Assembly: GCA_016742175.1 (NCBI GenBank)
Contig: JACVCH010000003.1
Span: 1-64,000 of the forward strand
Direction: 5' to 3'
From: Rhizobiaceae bacterium
GTDB taxonomy: Bacteria > Pseudomonadota > Alphaproteobacteria > Rhizobiales > Rhizobiaceae
DNA length: 64,000 nucleotides
Below are positions 19,004 through 28,306 of this stretch, one piece after another; position 1 is the stretch's first letter; each line of letters starts with the position of its first letter. The translations under genes and the position numbers were made by a program. Below the pieces are notes generated by a model that saw nothing but the letters and a program-made list of their open reading frames with translations, was not told the DNA's origin and made no database searches.

Positions 19004-19867
19004 ATGCCGAAAATCGCCTATGTCAACGGACGCTACCTGCCGCACCGCGATGCCGCCGTCCATGTCGAGGATCGCGGCTACCAGTTCGCCGACGGCGTCT
19101 ACGAGGTCTGCGAGGTGGCGCGCGGCTATATCATCGACATGACGCCGCATCTCGACCGGCTCGACAGGTCGCTCCGCGAACTCAAGATCGGCTGGCCGAT
19201 GTCGCGCTCGTCCTTGCAGACCGTCATGCGCGAGGTCGTCTCGCGCAACGGCGTGGTCAACGGCCTCGTCTATCTGCAGGTCACGCGCGGCGTCGCGCCC
19301 CGCGACCACGTCTTCCCGGCCGCCCACACGCGCCCCTCGCTCGTCATCACCGCCAAAAAGTCGAGCCCGCAGGCCGCCACCAAGCGCGCCGAGACCGGCA
19401 TCAAGGTCATCACCGTTCCGGAAAACCGCTGGGAGCGCGTCGACATCAAGTCGGTCGGCCTCCTGCCCAATGTCCTCGCGCGCCAGAAGGCGAAGGAAGC
19501 GGGCGCGCAGGAAGCCTGGTTCGTCGATCCCGACGGCACCGTCAAGGAAGGCGCGGCGACCAATGCCTGGATCGTCACCAAGGACGGCAGGCTCGTCACG
19601 CGCCCGGCCGAATCCGGCATCCTCAAGGGCATCACCCGCGCGACCGTGATGCGCGTTGCCGAAACGCTCGGCCTCGAAGTCGAGGAACGCGGCTTCACCG
19701 TCGACGAGGCGAAGCGCGCGCGTGAAGCCTTCATCACGGCGGCCACGACGCTCGTCATGCCGGTCGTCGAAATCGACGGCCAGACCGTCGCCAACGGCCA
19801 CCCGGGCTCCACGGCACTTTCGCTGCGCCGCGCCTTTTTTGACGTTGCGGAGAAAAGTGCGGCCTGA
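19004..19867 (+). CDS. PLP-dependent class IV aminotransferase (D-amino-acid aminotransferase-like)
   Basis: A 287-residue fold-type IV transaminase. The PLP lysine is probably in LLPNVLARQKAKE (about 150-162), and the class signature EGAATNAWIV is at about 184-193. Length and motifs fit D-alanine aminotransferase (Dat), which interconverts D-alanine and D-glutamate for peptidoglycan. Branched-chain aminotransferase and aminodeoxychorismate lyase share the fold, so the substrate is not proven. It has an AGGAAC ribosome-binding site and lies just after trkA. Confidence 0.85.
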   Translation: MPKIAYVNGRYLPHRDAAVHVEDRGYQFADGVYEVCEVARGYIIDMTPHLDRLDRSLRELKIGWPMSRSSLQTVMREVVSRNGVVNGLVYLQVTRGVAPRDHVFPAAHTRPSLVITAKKSSPQAATKRAETGIKVITVPENRWERVDIKSVGLLPNVLARQKAKEAGAQEAWFVDPDGTVKEGAATNAWIVTKDGRLVTRPAESGILKGITRATVMRVAETLGLEVEERGFTVDEAKRAREAFITAATTLVMPVVEIDGQTVANGHPGSTALSLRRAFFDVAEKSAA

Positions 19868-20050
19868 TAACCACTTGGCGGGGCCGGGATTTTTCAAGTC
19901 GACGGGCTTTTCAGGCCAGTTGTGCGTTCGGAAAGAGCCGATTATCTTGGCACTTGAGCACTTCCGCATTCGGGTGGGCAGAGCCTGGATGCGTGGTTGT
20001 TCAGCCATCAATAACGATATGCTTCAGCGCATCGGCGAAAGAAAAAAACA

Positions 20051-20299
20051 ATGGCGGAACGTACGCAAAATCTCCAGGACCTGTTCCTCAACTCCGTACG
20101 CAAGAGCAAGAATCCCCTCACGATCTTCCTGATCAACGGCGTCAAGCTGACGGGTGTCGTGACCTCGTTCGACAATTTCTGTGTGCTCCTGCGCCGCGAC
20201 GGGCATTCGCAGCTCGTCTACAAGCACGCCATTTCGACCATCATGCCGAGCCAGCCGGTGCAGATGTTCGAAGGCGAAGAGAACGGCCGGGACGGCTGA
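20051..20299 (+). CDS. hfq: RNA chaperone Hfq
   Basis: An 82-residue hexameric Sm-like protein that pairs small RNAs with mRNAs. The Sm1 region carries NLQDLFLN and a conserved [10 protein letters not shown] stretch, and Sm2 carries the YKHAIST motif (KHA, proximal-face RNA binding). The C-terminal tail is short and ends EENGRDG, as is usual in alphaproteobacteria, where long E. coli-type tails are absent. The upstream 183 bases hold its promoter region but no clear motif. The hflX start directly abuts its stop, as in the classical hfq-hflX pair. Confidence 0.97.
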   Translation: MAERTQNLQDLFLNSVRKSKNPLTIFLINGVKLTGVVTSFDNFCVLLRRDGHSQLVYKHAISTIMPSQPVQMFEGEENGRDG

Positions 20300-21685
20300 T
20301 TGACCGCACCTGAAAACGAAGGGCGCAAGCCGCGCCGCGCACACGGCCCCGTGGACGACGGGACGATGGCGCCGCCGACGCGGGCCGTCGTCATCGTGCC
20401 CGTGCTCACCAAGGCGCCGCGCGGGCAGGAGGACGAGCGCATCGCCGCCGCCCTCATGCAGCGCAGCCCCGAGGCGCGCCTCGAAGAGGCCGTCGGCCTC
20501 GCGCTCGCCATCGAACTCGACATCGCCGATCGACTGATCGTGACCATCGCGGACCCCAAGCCCGCGACGCTCATCGGCAGCGGCAAGGTCGAGGAGATCG
20601 GCGAAGCGGTGAAGGCGCTCGAAGCCGATCTCGTCGTCGTCGACCACCCGCTGACGCCGGTGCAGCAGCGCAATCTCGAAAAGGCGTGGAACGCCAAGGT
20701 GCTCGACCGCACCGGCATCATCCTCGAAATCTTCGGCCGGCGTGCGCGCACCAAGGAAGGCGTGTTGCAGGTCGACCTGGCGCATCTCAACTACCAGCGC
20801 GGCCGCCTCGTGCGCTCCTGGACCCACCTCGAGCGCCAGCGCGGCGGCGCCGGCTTCCTCGGCGGCCCGGGCGAAACGCAGATCGAGGCCGATCGGCGGA
20901 TGCTGCAGGAAAAGATCACGCGGCTGAAGCGCGAGCTCGAAACCGTGCGCCGCACGCGCGACCTTCACCGCGCCAAGCGCCGCAAGGTGCCGTATCCGAT
21001 CGTCGCCATCGTCGGCTACACCAATGCCGGCAAGTCGACGCTCTTCAACCGGCTGACCGGCTCCGAGGTGCTGGCCGAGGACATGCTCTTCGCCACGCTC
21101 GACCCGACGCTGCGGCGCGTGCGCCTGCCGCATGGCAGCATCGTCATCCTGTCCGACACGGTCGGCTTCATCTCCGACCTGCCCACCCATCTCGTCGCCG
21201 CCTTCCGCGCCACGCTGGAAGAGGTGGTCGAGGCCGATCTCGTCCTCCATGTGCGCGACATCTCCGATCCCGACACCGCCGCGCAGGCGGCCGACGTCGT
21301 GCGCATCCTCGCCGATCTCGGCGTCGAGGCGGGCGACAGCCGCCATGTCCTCGAAGTCTGGAACAAGATCGACCTGCTCGACGAGCAGGCGCGCCAGAAC
21401 CTGCCGCGCGAACAGGCCGACGAAGGCCCGATCCTGATTTCGGCGATCACGGGCGAGGGGGTGGACCACCTGCTCGACGTCGTCGAATCGCGCATCGCAG
21501 GCGCGCTCGACGAAGCCGACTTCGTCTTCGGCCCGCAGGATGGACCCGCCATCGACTGGGTTTACCGCAACGGCGCGGTCATTGCCCGGGAAGACCGCGA
21601 AGACGGCACGGTTGCGCTCACTGTCCGCGCTCCGTCCGCCATCATCGGCGAAATCGCCAAGCGGCGGAAATCAGCAAAAGACTAG
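20300..21685 (+). CDS. hflX: Ribosome-associated GTPase HflX
   Basis: A GTPase that splits stalled or stressed 70S ribosomes. It has an N-terminal HflX-specific domain (about 25-190) with GSGKVEEI, and a glycine-rich helical linker (GGAGFLGGPGE). The G domain starts at about 230 with G1 GYTNAGKST, G3 DTVGF and G4 NKID. The longest frame starts at TTG 20300, which shares no base with the hfq stop at 20297-20299 but directly follows it. An ATG at 20366 would give a shorter protein that still contains all motifs. The gene ends one base before the convergent mazG stop. Confidence 0.93.
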   Translation: MTAPENEGRKPRRAHGPVDDGTMAPPTRAVVIVPVLTKAPRGQEDERIAAALMQRSPEARLEEAVGLALAIELDIADRLIVTIADPKPATLIGSGKVEEIGEAVKALEADLVVVDHPLTPVQQRNLEKAWNAKVLDRTGIILEIFGRRARTKEGVLQVDLAHLNYQRGRLVRSWTHLERQRGGAGFLGGPGETQIEADRRMLQEKITRLKRELETVRRTRDLHRAKRRKVPYPIVAIVGYTNAGKSTLFNRLTGSEVLAEDMLFATLDPTLRRVRLPHGSIVILSDTVGFISDLPTHLVAAFRATLEEVVEADLVLHVRDISDPDTAAQAADVVRILADLGVEAGDSRHVLEVWNKIDLLDEQARQNLPREQADEGPILISAITGEGVDHLLDVVESRIAGALDEADFVFGPQDGPAIDWVYRNGAVIAREDREDGTVALTVRAPSAIIGEIAKRRKSAKD

Positions 21686-21686
21686 A

Positions 21687-22502
21687 TCAGGCGCGCTTCG
21701 CCGCCTGCCAGTGGTCTTCCATCTCGTCGAGCGTTGCGGCGTCGAGGCTGCTTCCATTGGCGTTCAGCGCCCGCTCGACATGGTGGAAGCGCTTGCGGAA
21801 CTTGTCGTTCGTCCCGCGCAGCGCGTCTTCCGCGTCGATGCCGAGATGGCGGCCGAGATTGACCAGCGCGAAGAGCACGTCGCCGAACTCGTCCTTGATC
21901 GCAGCGGTCTCGCCCGCATCGAGCGCGACGCGCAGTTCGTCCACTTCCTCGGAAATCTTGTCGAGGATCGGCCCCGGCTCCTTCCAGTCGAACCCGACCT
22001 TCGCCGCGCGCTCCTGCAACTTCAGGGCACGCGTCAGTGCGGCGTGGCCGACGGGTACGTCGTCGAGATAGCCGTGCTCGGCGGCCGTGATGCCGCGCGC
22101 CTCGCGCTCCGCCTTCTTCTCGACCCGCTCCTCCGCCTTGATCTTCTCCCACATGCCCTTGGCAAGCTTGGCGCCGCGAACGGCGTCCGGGCCGAAGACG
22201 TGCGGATGGCGGCGGATCATCTTCTTCGTGATCGCCTCGACCACGTCGCCGAAGGCGAACGCACCCTGTTCCTCGGCCATGCGCGAATGGAACACGACCT
22301 GCAAAAGGAGATCGCCCAGTTCGTCGCGAAGGTCGGAAAGGTCGCCGCGCTCGATCGCGTCGGCCACCTCATAGGCTTCCTCGATCGTGTAGGGCGCGAT
22401 CGACGCGAAATCCTGCTCGACATCCCACGGACAGCCGGTCTGCGGGTCGCGCAGCGCGGTCATGATCTCGATCAGGCGGGAAATGTCGCGGGACGGCTGC
22501 AT
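21687..22502 (-). CDS. mazG: Nucleoside triphosphate pyrophosphohydrolase MazG
   Basis: A 271-residue house-cleaning enzyme that hydrolyses nucleoside triphosphates to monophosphates. It has two tandem MazG domains with the EExxE/ExxD metal-binding pattern: EEAYEVADAI and DELGDLLLQ in the first (about residues 38-65), and EEVDELRVAL with DEFGDVLFAL in the second (about 185-215). The upstream in-frame 16 codons are unlike the family, so I start at MQPSRD. It lies downstream of the large GPR-like gene on the same strand, separated by a terminator. Confidence 0.95.
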   Translation of the reverse strand: MQPSRDISRLIEIMTALRDPQTGCPWDVEQDFASIAPYTIEEAYEVADAIERGDLSDLRDELGDLLLQVVFHSRMAEEQGAFAFGDVVEAITKKMIRRHPHVFGPDAVRGAKLAKGMWEKIKAEERVEKKAEREARGITAAEHGYLDDVPVGHAALTRALKLQERAAKVGFDWKEPGPILDKISEEVDELRVALDAGETAAIKDEFGDVLFALVNLGRHLGIDAEDALRGTNDKFRKRFHHVERALNANGSSLDAATLDEMEDHWQAAKRA

Positions 22503-22551
22503 GGCGTGTCGGTCTCCTGGAGACAGTTTGATAGCGCATGCACCGCCCATG

Positions 22552-22586
22552 AAAAAGGCCGCAGTCGCGCTTGGCGGCTGCGGCCT
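22552..22586 (-). terminator. Rho-independent terminator of the GPR-like gene
   Basis: On the minus strand, AGGCCGCAG and CTGCGGCCT (22578-22586 and 22556-22564 on the plus strand) form a 9-bp GC-rich stem with a 13-base loop, followed by a TTTTT run. It lies 20 bases after the stop of the large minus-strand gene and separates it from mazG. Confidence 0.8.
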
Positions 22587-22606
22587 CGTTTCGGCTCAGC
22601 GGCGCC

Positions 22607-25600
22607 TTACTTCAGGCGGCCGCTCGCATGGGCAAGCATCGTATAGACCTTGCCGGTGTCGGAGGTCAGGTAGGTCTGCGACATCATGTTGTCGCGGTCG
22701 TTCTTCGCCACGTCCGAGAGCAGCTTCTCGAAATCCTGGCAGTACCGGTCGACCGCGCCGCGGAACTCGCCGTCATTCTGGTACTTGCGGCGGATGTCGT
22801 CGAAGGTCTGCTGGCCCTTCAGCGTGTAGAGGCGGCGCGTGAAGACGTTACGCTCGCCCTTGCGGTAGCGATCCCACAGCTCGACCGAAGCCTCGTGGTC
22901 GATCGCACGGGCGATATCCACCGACAAAGAGTTGAGCGATTCGACCATCTGCAGCGGCGAGCGCTGCGGCTGGACCGGCTTCGGCGCGGGCGCCTCGTCC
23001 TTGGATGCGCCGCGCAGCAGCGCGCCGACCCAGCTTCCGCCGGCCTGCTGGCCCTGCGGAGCCGCAGGCTCGGCCAGCGATCCGCGCAACTGCGTGGCGG
23101 CCTGCGGCGCGGCGACGGGTGCAGCCGGACGCGGGGCAGGCGCCGCCTGGCGCTCGATGCGGGCCGGGGAGACGTCGAAGGTGCGGCCGGACTTGGAGAC
23201 GATCTCCGAAAGCTCCTTCAGCGCCTTGATCTGCTCGGAAACCGCCTTGCGCATCGCGCTCGTCGATTCCTTCGTCTCCTCGGGCAGTTGCATCACGCCC
23301 TTCTTCAGTTCCGCGCGCGTCTGGTCGAGTTCGGTTCGGATCGTGCCGGCCGTCTTGCGGATTTCGTCGGTCGCATCGGCAAAGCGCTTCGTCGCGCTTT
23401 CGACGACCTCGGAAATGGCCGTGCGGATCTGTTCCGTCGAGGTTTTCGTGCGGCCTTCGGCGCCTTCCAGCGCCTTGCCGATCACGCCCTCGAAGGACCG
23501 CATGACGCGTTCGATCTCTTCCGACTTCTTGACGAGGCCGGCGGCTAGCGTCTCGAGCGCCGTCTGGCGGTCGTCGAGCGAGGTCGCCAGCGTCGACTGC
23601 GCCGCGTTCAGGAGATCGCGCGCATTGGTCAGCATCTTGCCGTGGTCCTCGAAGCGCGCGGCGATGCCGGAAACGTCGCGCAGCGTCGTCGAAGACAGTT
23701 CCGACAATTTGCCGGCCTGCGCCTCGATGATGCGGGCCGACGAGGCGAAGGAACGTGCGGCCTTTTCGGTCGTCTCGGCAAACTGCTCCGTGGTGCCGGC
23801 AAGCTTCTCGTCGACGCCGCCGAGATTGGCCGAGGCCGTCTCGACGAGTTCGCCGAGGCGGGCATTCGATGCCGACAGACGGCCGATCAGCCCGTCGACG
23901 CCGCGCGTTAGGTCGCCCTGGACGCGCTCGACGGCCGAGACCGTCTCGCTCGTCTTGGCATCGAGAGCCGACACCAGCGCAGTGTTGCCGGTCTGAAGCC
24001 GCTCGGCAGCCGCCTGCGTGATCTCTTCGAGATTGCGCTGCAGGTCCGTGCTGCTTTCGGTGAAGCGGTCGACCAGCGGACGCGCCGTCTCGTCGAGAAT
24101 GCGGGCAATCTCGGACGAACGCGCGGCCAGCATGGCATTGAGCTGGCGGGTCTTCTCGTCGAGCCTGTCGGACGCGCCTTCGGTGCTCTCGTCGATGTGG
24201 CGGTTCATCGCCGCGAACGTCTCGGCGATCGCATTGGCGCGCTCGACGAGTTCGGATTCGACGCGCGCGACCTGTTCGGCCAGGCGGTCGCCGACGGTGG
24301 CCGCGCCATGCGTCAGACGCTCCTCGGCGGAAGCCACCTGGCTCTCGATGCGCGAGGTCAAGAGGCTGGTGCGATCGGCGAGCGCCTGGTCGGCCGCGGC
24401 CAGCGCTTCGGCGATGGCGCCCGCGCGGGCGTCGAGTTCGGCCGAGGTCTGGTGCGTGCGCGCCATGATGCGCTGCTCGGCCATGTCGAAGGTGCGCGCG
24501 AGTTCGTTGGCGCGCTCCTGAAGGCGCTCGTCCGAACCGTCGAGCACACTGGCGATCTCGCCGGCACGGGCCGACAGAGCGGCCTGCGTCTCATCGAGGC
24601 GCACGACGATCTGGCGGTCGGCGTCGGCGAAGACGTTCGACAGGTCGCCGGCGCGCGCCGTGAGCGTGTTCGCCGCCGCATCGGTGCGCGAAAGGAGGGC
24701 GTTGCCCGCCTCGTCGAACCGGCCGACGACATCGTCCGCGCGCCCTTCGAGCACGCGGGCGGCATCTTCCGTACGCGTTGCCAGCGACTGGCCGGCCTCG
24801 TCGAAGCGGGAGACGACTTCGTCGGCGCGCGAAAGCAGGCTGACGCGGATTTCGTCGGCCTTGCCGGCGAGGTTGCGGTCGGCCTCCTCGACGATCTGCG
24901 CGAAATCGCCGGCGCGGGCGGAAAGCGACTGCGCCGCATCGTCGACGCGCAAGGTCAGGCTGCGCTCGGCCGTCTCGAAGGCGGCGACGACGTCGCCGGC
25001 CCTGTCGCTGAGCGCCGCCGCGCGCTCTTCGGCGCGGGCCGCAAGCGATTCGTCGGCCTCGGCGAAGCGGTCGACCATTTCGGCCGCTCGCGAGAACAAG
25101 GTCTGCGTGCGCTCGTCGAAGCGGTCGGCCAGCGCCCGGTCGGTGTCCTCGAAGCGCGAAGCGATTTCGTCGGCGCGCGCGGTCATGAGTGCGGCGCGTT
25201 CCTCGATGCGGCCCGCGATCTGGCGGTCGCTGTCATCGAGGCGGGCGGCGATCTCGTCGGCCTTGGCGCCCAGGGTCGCCGCCGTGCGCTCGACACGGTC
25301 GGCGATCTTCTGGTCGACGTCGATGAAGGTCTGCCCGGCCTGTTCGCCCATCGCCGCGGTCGCTTCGAGCACCTTGTCGCGCAACGAGCCGGCAACCACC
25401 ACGGCGCTGCTTTCGAGCGCGCCGCGCACATTGTCGACGCCGATCTTCAGCGCGCGCTCCATCGTCTGGGTGCGCTCCTCGATGACGCCCGTCTGGCGCC
25501 CGAACGCATCCTCGATCCGCGCGACGTCGCTGGCGATCGCGTCGGTGATCAGCGAACGGCGCTCGCCGAGCGCCTCGATGTGGCGCGTGAAGGCCTGCTC

Positions 25601-28306
25601 GACCTTGTCCATGTCGATGTCGATCGTGGCCGCAAGCTCGTTCTGCTTTTCGGCGAAGAGGTCGATCTGGCGCAGGAAGGTCTCGTCGATCCGGCCCATG
25701 TCAGCGGCAATCGCGCCGGTGAGTTCGTCCTGCCGCGCCGCGAGCGTCGCGATGTGGCGGGCGAAGACCTCCTCGACCTTCTGCGCATCGCCGGCAATGG
25801 CGCCGGAGAGTTCCGACTGGCGGTCGCCGAGCTGGCGCGCGAGCTGGCCGAACAGTTCGCCGAAGCGCTCGGCACCGCGGTGAACCGCGTTCTCCATCTC
25901 CGACTGGCGCAGCGAGATCGCCTCGATCTGTCGCGCAAATGTTTCATCCATGCGCGCGACGTCGCTGTCGATGCGCGCGCCGAATTCGCCCTGCCGCGCG
26001 GTGAGCGCGTCGAACTGGCGGTCGAAGGCCGCCGAGATCCGCTCCATGTCGGCGTCGATCGCCGCCGAAAGGCCCGACTGGCGCTCGGCAAGACGCTCGA
26101 TCTGCCGGTCGAAGGCCGTATCGATGTTCGAGACCTCGCTGCCGATGGCCGCCTGCAATTCGCCCTGGCGGGTGCCCAGCGTCTCGATGCCGCGCAGGAT
26201 GAGGTCGTCCATGCGCTCGGCATCGGCGGCGATGGCGGCGGAGAGCTCGGCCTGGCGCTCGGCCATGCGGTCGATCTGGTTGGCGAAGGCGTCCTCGACG
26301 CGCGCGGTGCCGGAGGACAGCGCCGTCGTCAGGTCGGATTCGCGCTCGGCGATCGTGCGGACATGCTGCGAGACGGCGTCGTCGAGCCCGCGACGCGTCG
26401 CGTCGAGCAGGTCCATGTCGTCCTTGAGCGCGATGGCGAGGCGTTCGCGGCCTTCCACGAGCCCGGAGATCTGGCGTTCGATCGCGACGTCCATGTCGCG
26501 CTGCGTGTCGGCAAGGCGCACGATGTCGTCATTGAGCGCGTTGGTGAGGAGCGAGCGGCCTTCGGCCATGCGCTCCACATGGCTGGTGATGGCGTCGTCC
26601 ATCGCTTGGCGCGTCTCGGCGAGGCGCTGCAGGTCGTCGTCGAGGGCGGCGCTGATGAGGTTGCGGCTTTCGCCGAGCTTGACGGTGAAGTCCGCCGAAC
26701 GCTCGTCCAGCATCGCCGAGGTCGAGGCGACGAGGTCCGTGAAGTCGGCGCCGATCCGCGCCTTCGTCTCGTCGAGCAGCACGTTGACCTGCTGCTTGCC
26801 GTCCGTGAAGGTCTGCGCGATCTCCTTGGTGCGGTCGATCAGCGTGTCGTTGATCTGCTTGGCGCGCGCTTCGAGCGCAGCGTTGAGCTTCTGGGTGCCG
26901 GTGTCGAGCGCCTGTGCGCGCGTTTCGAACTGGGAGAGGAGCGACTGGCCGCGTTGCTCGAGCGTGCGCTCGATGCCGCGAAGGCGGGTGTCGAACTCGT
27001 CGGAAAGCGAGCGGGCGGAGCTGCCGAGCAGCGAGATCATGCCAGTGGTGCGGTCGTCGAGCATCTGCGACAGCGCGCGGGTGGCGTGGTCGGTCGCATC
27101 CGTCAGCGAGGCGATGCGCGTGTCGAGCAGGCTCGCCATCGCGTCGCCGGAGGTCGAGATGCGGTCGGAAATGGTGTCGATGCGCAGGTCGAGCGCGTCG
27201 CTGAGCGACGTGCCGCTCTGGTTCATGCGCTCGATCAGCGAGGCGCCGCTGTCGGCGATCGTGCCGGACAACTGGCCGGACACGTCGACGATATTCTGGC
27301 GGATGACGTCGCTGGCAGCCGACAATTCGTCCTTCAGCGTCTCGTGCGCGCCGGCGATCGAGGCGCGGACGCGCTCGGCATGGCTGACCACCGCCTCGCG
27401 CTCGCTGCCGAGCCCGTCGACCAGCGCGCGGATGCGCGTCTCGTTTTCCGAATAGGCGCGCTCAAGTTCGTTGACCTCGGTATGGACGAGCGTCTCGAGT
27501 TCGACAGCGCGGGCAAGCGTGCGCTCGATGCCTTCGCCCATGGCCTGCACTTCGCGGCGCACGGCCTGGCCGACCATCATCACGCGATCGGTCGCGATAT
27601 GCTCCGGCTCGGCGAGGCGGAAGGCGACTTCCGTCATGGATTGAGCGGCATAGCGCATTTCCTGCGCGCGGCGGATCATCACCGCAAAGCCCCAGAACAG
27701 GATGACCGGCACGATGATGCCGAGCGCCAGACCGAGCGCGTAGGGCGCGGCGATGAATTCCGCGATCGAGCCGATCTGCCAGATCTGCGGCGAGAAGAGG
27801 AGGTGGCCGACGAGAAGGCCGGATGCGGCCCACACGACCGACAGCAGCGCGACGACCCAGTAGACGGTGCTCGGCACCGGCTTGGAAATGCTCTGGACGA
27901 AGGACTTGTAGTCCTTCTGGCGGTCGTCGTTTGCGGCGGCGAAAGCGGAGGGGCGGGCGGAGGCCTGCGCTTCGACGGGTTGGAGGTCGGCGATGCGGGT
28001 GGGGCCGTCATTGGCGGCCTTGGTGAGCGCGACGGGAGCAGCGGCCGCGGCAGCCGGAGCAATCGTGTCGGCAGGCGCGGCATCGCCGTCGCTCGATTCG
28101 ATGTCGCGATTTTCCATCGCGAGCTCTTCGGCGGCCTGCGAAATCTGCGCCTCGAAATCTTCCATCGATGCGGCGATGTCGAGACTCTCATCTTCCGGCG
28201 CTTCCGGCTCGTCGTCATCCATGACGAGTTCGATATCGAGAGCGTCTTCGAGCTCCTTTTCGATATCGGTGTCGAGTTCCTTGTTTGTCGCCGGTTTCAT
28301 CGCCAT
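22607..28306 (-). CDS. gpr: Growth-pole-ring-like giant membrane-anchored coiled-coil protein (GPR/RgsE family)
   Basis: A 1899-residue protein. The acidic cytoplasmic N-terminus (1-100) is followed by an Ala-rich stretch. Two membrane segments follow (about 148-170 and 183-211), then about 1400 residues of helical repeats (apolipoprotein A1/A4/E-like), a low-complexity Pro/Ala region (about 1700-1770), and a compact C-terminal domain (about 1790-1899). Residues 561-668 are three 36-residue repeats. Residues 674-963 are ten 29-residue repeats with Phe (once Ile) at the same position. Residues 1014-1274 are nine more 29-residue repeats of another type. Architecture and size match Agrobacterium GPR and Sinorhizobium RgsE, which form a ring at the growing pole and are needed for unipolar growth. 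The assignment is by architecture, not by alignment. Confidence 0.85.
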   Translation of the reverse strand: MAMKPATNKELDTDIEKELEDALDIELVMDDDEPEAPEDESLDIAASMEDFEAQISQAAEELAMENRDIESSDGDAAPADTIAPAAAAAAPVALTKAANDGPTRIADLQPVEAQASARPSAFAAANDDRQKDYKSFVQSISKPVPSTVYWVVALLSVVWAASGLLVGHLLFSPQIWQIGSIAEFIAAPYALGLALGIIVPVILFWGFAVMIRRAQEMRYAAQSMTEVAFRLAEPEHIATDRVMMVGQAVRREVQAMGEGIERTLARAVELETLVHTEVNELERAYSENETRIRALVDGLGSEREAVVSHAERVRASIAGAHETLKDELSAASDVIRQNIVDVSGQLSGTIADSGASLIERMNQSGTSLSDALDLRIDTISDRISTSGDAMASLLDTRIASLTDATDHATRALSQMLDDRTTGMISLLGSSARSLSDEFDTRLRGIERTLEQRGQSLLSQFETRAQALDTGTQKLNAALEARAKQINDTLIDRTKEIAQTFTDGKQQVNVLLDETKARIGADFTDLVASTSAMLDERSADFTVKLGESRNLISAALDDDLQRLAETRQAMDDAITSHVERMAEGRSLLTNALNDDIVRLADTQRDMDVAIERQISGLVEGRERLAIALKDDMDLLDATRRGLDDAVSQHVRTIAERESDLTTALSSGTARVEDAFANQIDRMAERQAELSAAIAADAERMDDLILRGIETLGTRQGELQAAIGSEVSNIDTAFDRQIERLAERQSGLSAAIDADMERISAAFDRQFDALTARQGEFGARIDSDVARMDETFARQIEAISLRQSEMENAVHRGAERFGELFGQLARQLGDRQSELSGAIAGDAQKVEEVFARHIATLAARQDELTGAIAADMGRIDETFLRQIDLFAEKQNELAATIDIDMDKVEQAFTRHIEALGERRSLITDAIASDVARIEDAFGRQTGVIEERTQTMERALKIGVDNVRGALESSAVVVAGSLRDKVLEATAAMGEQAGQTFIDVDQKIADRVERTAATLGAKADEIAARLDDSDRQIAGRIEERAALMTARADEIASRFEDTDRALADRFDERTQTLFSRAAEMVDRFAEADESLAARAEERAAALSDRAGDVVAAFETAERSLTLRVDDAAQSLSARAGDFAQIVEEADRNLAGKADEIRVSLLSRADEVVSRFDEAGQSLATRTEDAARVLEGRADDVVGRFDEAGNALLSRTDAAANTLTARAGDLSNVFADADRQIVVRLDETQAALSARAGEIASVLDGSDERLQERANELARTFDMAEQRIMARTHQTSAELDARAGAIAEALAAADQALADRTSLLTSRIESQVASAEERLTHGAATVGDRLAEQVARVESELVERANAIAETFAAMNRHIDESTEGASDRLDEKTRQLNAMLAARSSEIARILDETARPLVDRFTESSTDLQRNLEEITQAAAERLQTGNTALVSALDAKTSETVSAVERVQGDLTRGVDGLIGRLSASNARLGELVETASANLGGVDEKLAGTTEQFAETTEKAARSFASSARIIEAQAGKLSELSSTTLRDVSGIAARFEDHGKMLTNARDLLNAAQSTLATSLDDRQTALETLAAGLVKKSEEIERVMRSFEGVIGKALEGAEGRTKTSTEQIRTAISEVVESATKRFADATDEIRKTAGTIRTELDQTRAELKKGVMQLPEETKESTSAMRKAVSEQIKALKELSEIVSKSGRTFDVSPARIERQAAPAPRPAAPVAAPQAATQLRGSLAEPAAPQGQQAGGSWVGALLRGASKDEAPAPKPVQPQRSPLQMVESLNSLSVDIARAIDHEASVELWDRYRKGERNVFTRRLYTLKGQQTFDDIRRKYQNDGEFRGAVDRYCQDFEKLLSDVAKNDRDNMMSQTYLTSDTGKVYTMLAHASGRLK
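24485..25267 (-). repeat. Array B: nine 29-residue (87-bp) repeats within the GPR-like gene
   Basis: Each unit starts with Arg or Lys in a pattern like RADEVVSRFDEA and continues with an xLxxRTE stretch. The starting residue is at 1014, 1043, 1072, 1101, 1130, 1159, 1188, 1217 and 1246 of the protein, with no indel. After this the spacing becomes 18 (1264) and then 29 again (1293). Confidence 0.85.
25418..26287 (-). repeat. Array A: ten 29-residue (87-bp) repeats within the GPR-like gene
   Basis: Units follow a pattern like FDRQIERLAERQ, then ELxxAI and a DxxRIDxx end. The leading Phe is at residues 674, 732, 761, 790, 819, 848, 877, 906 and 935, with Ile at 703. The spacing is exactly 29 throughout. 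Confidence 0.88.
26303..26626 (-). repeat. Three 36-residue (108-bp) repeats within the GPR-like gene
   Basis: Units start at residues 561 (RLAETRQAMD), 597 (RLADTQRDMD) and 633 (LLDATRRGLD), each followed by a matching ...ERMAEGRSLLTNAL-like half. The array joins directly onto array A. Confidence 0.8.

Noticed and set aside
19947-19964. A TTGGCAC box upstream of hfq that looks like a sigma-54 -24 element
   Set aside because: The GC doublet required 10 bases after GG is absent (CT instead), so it does not meet the -24/-12 rule.
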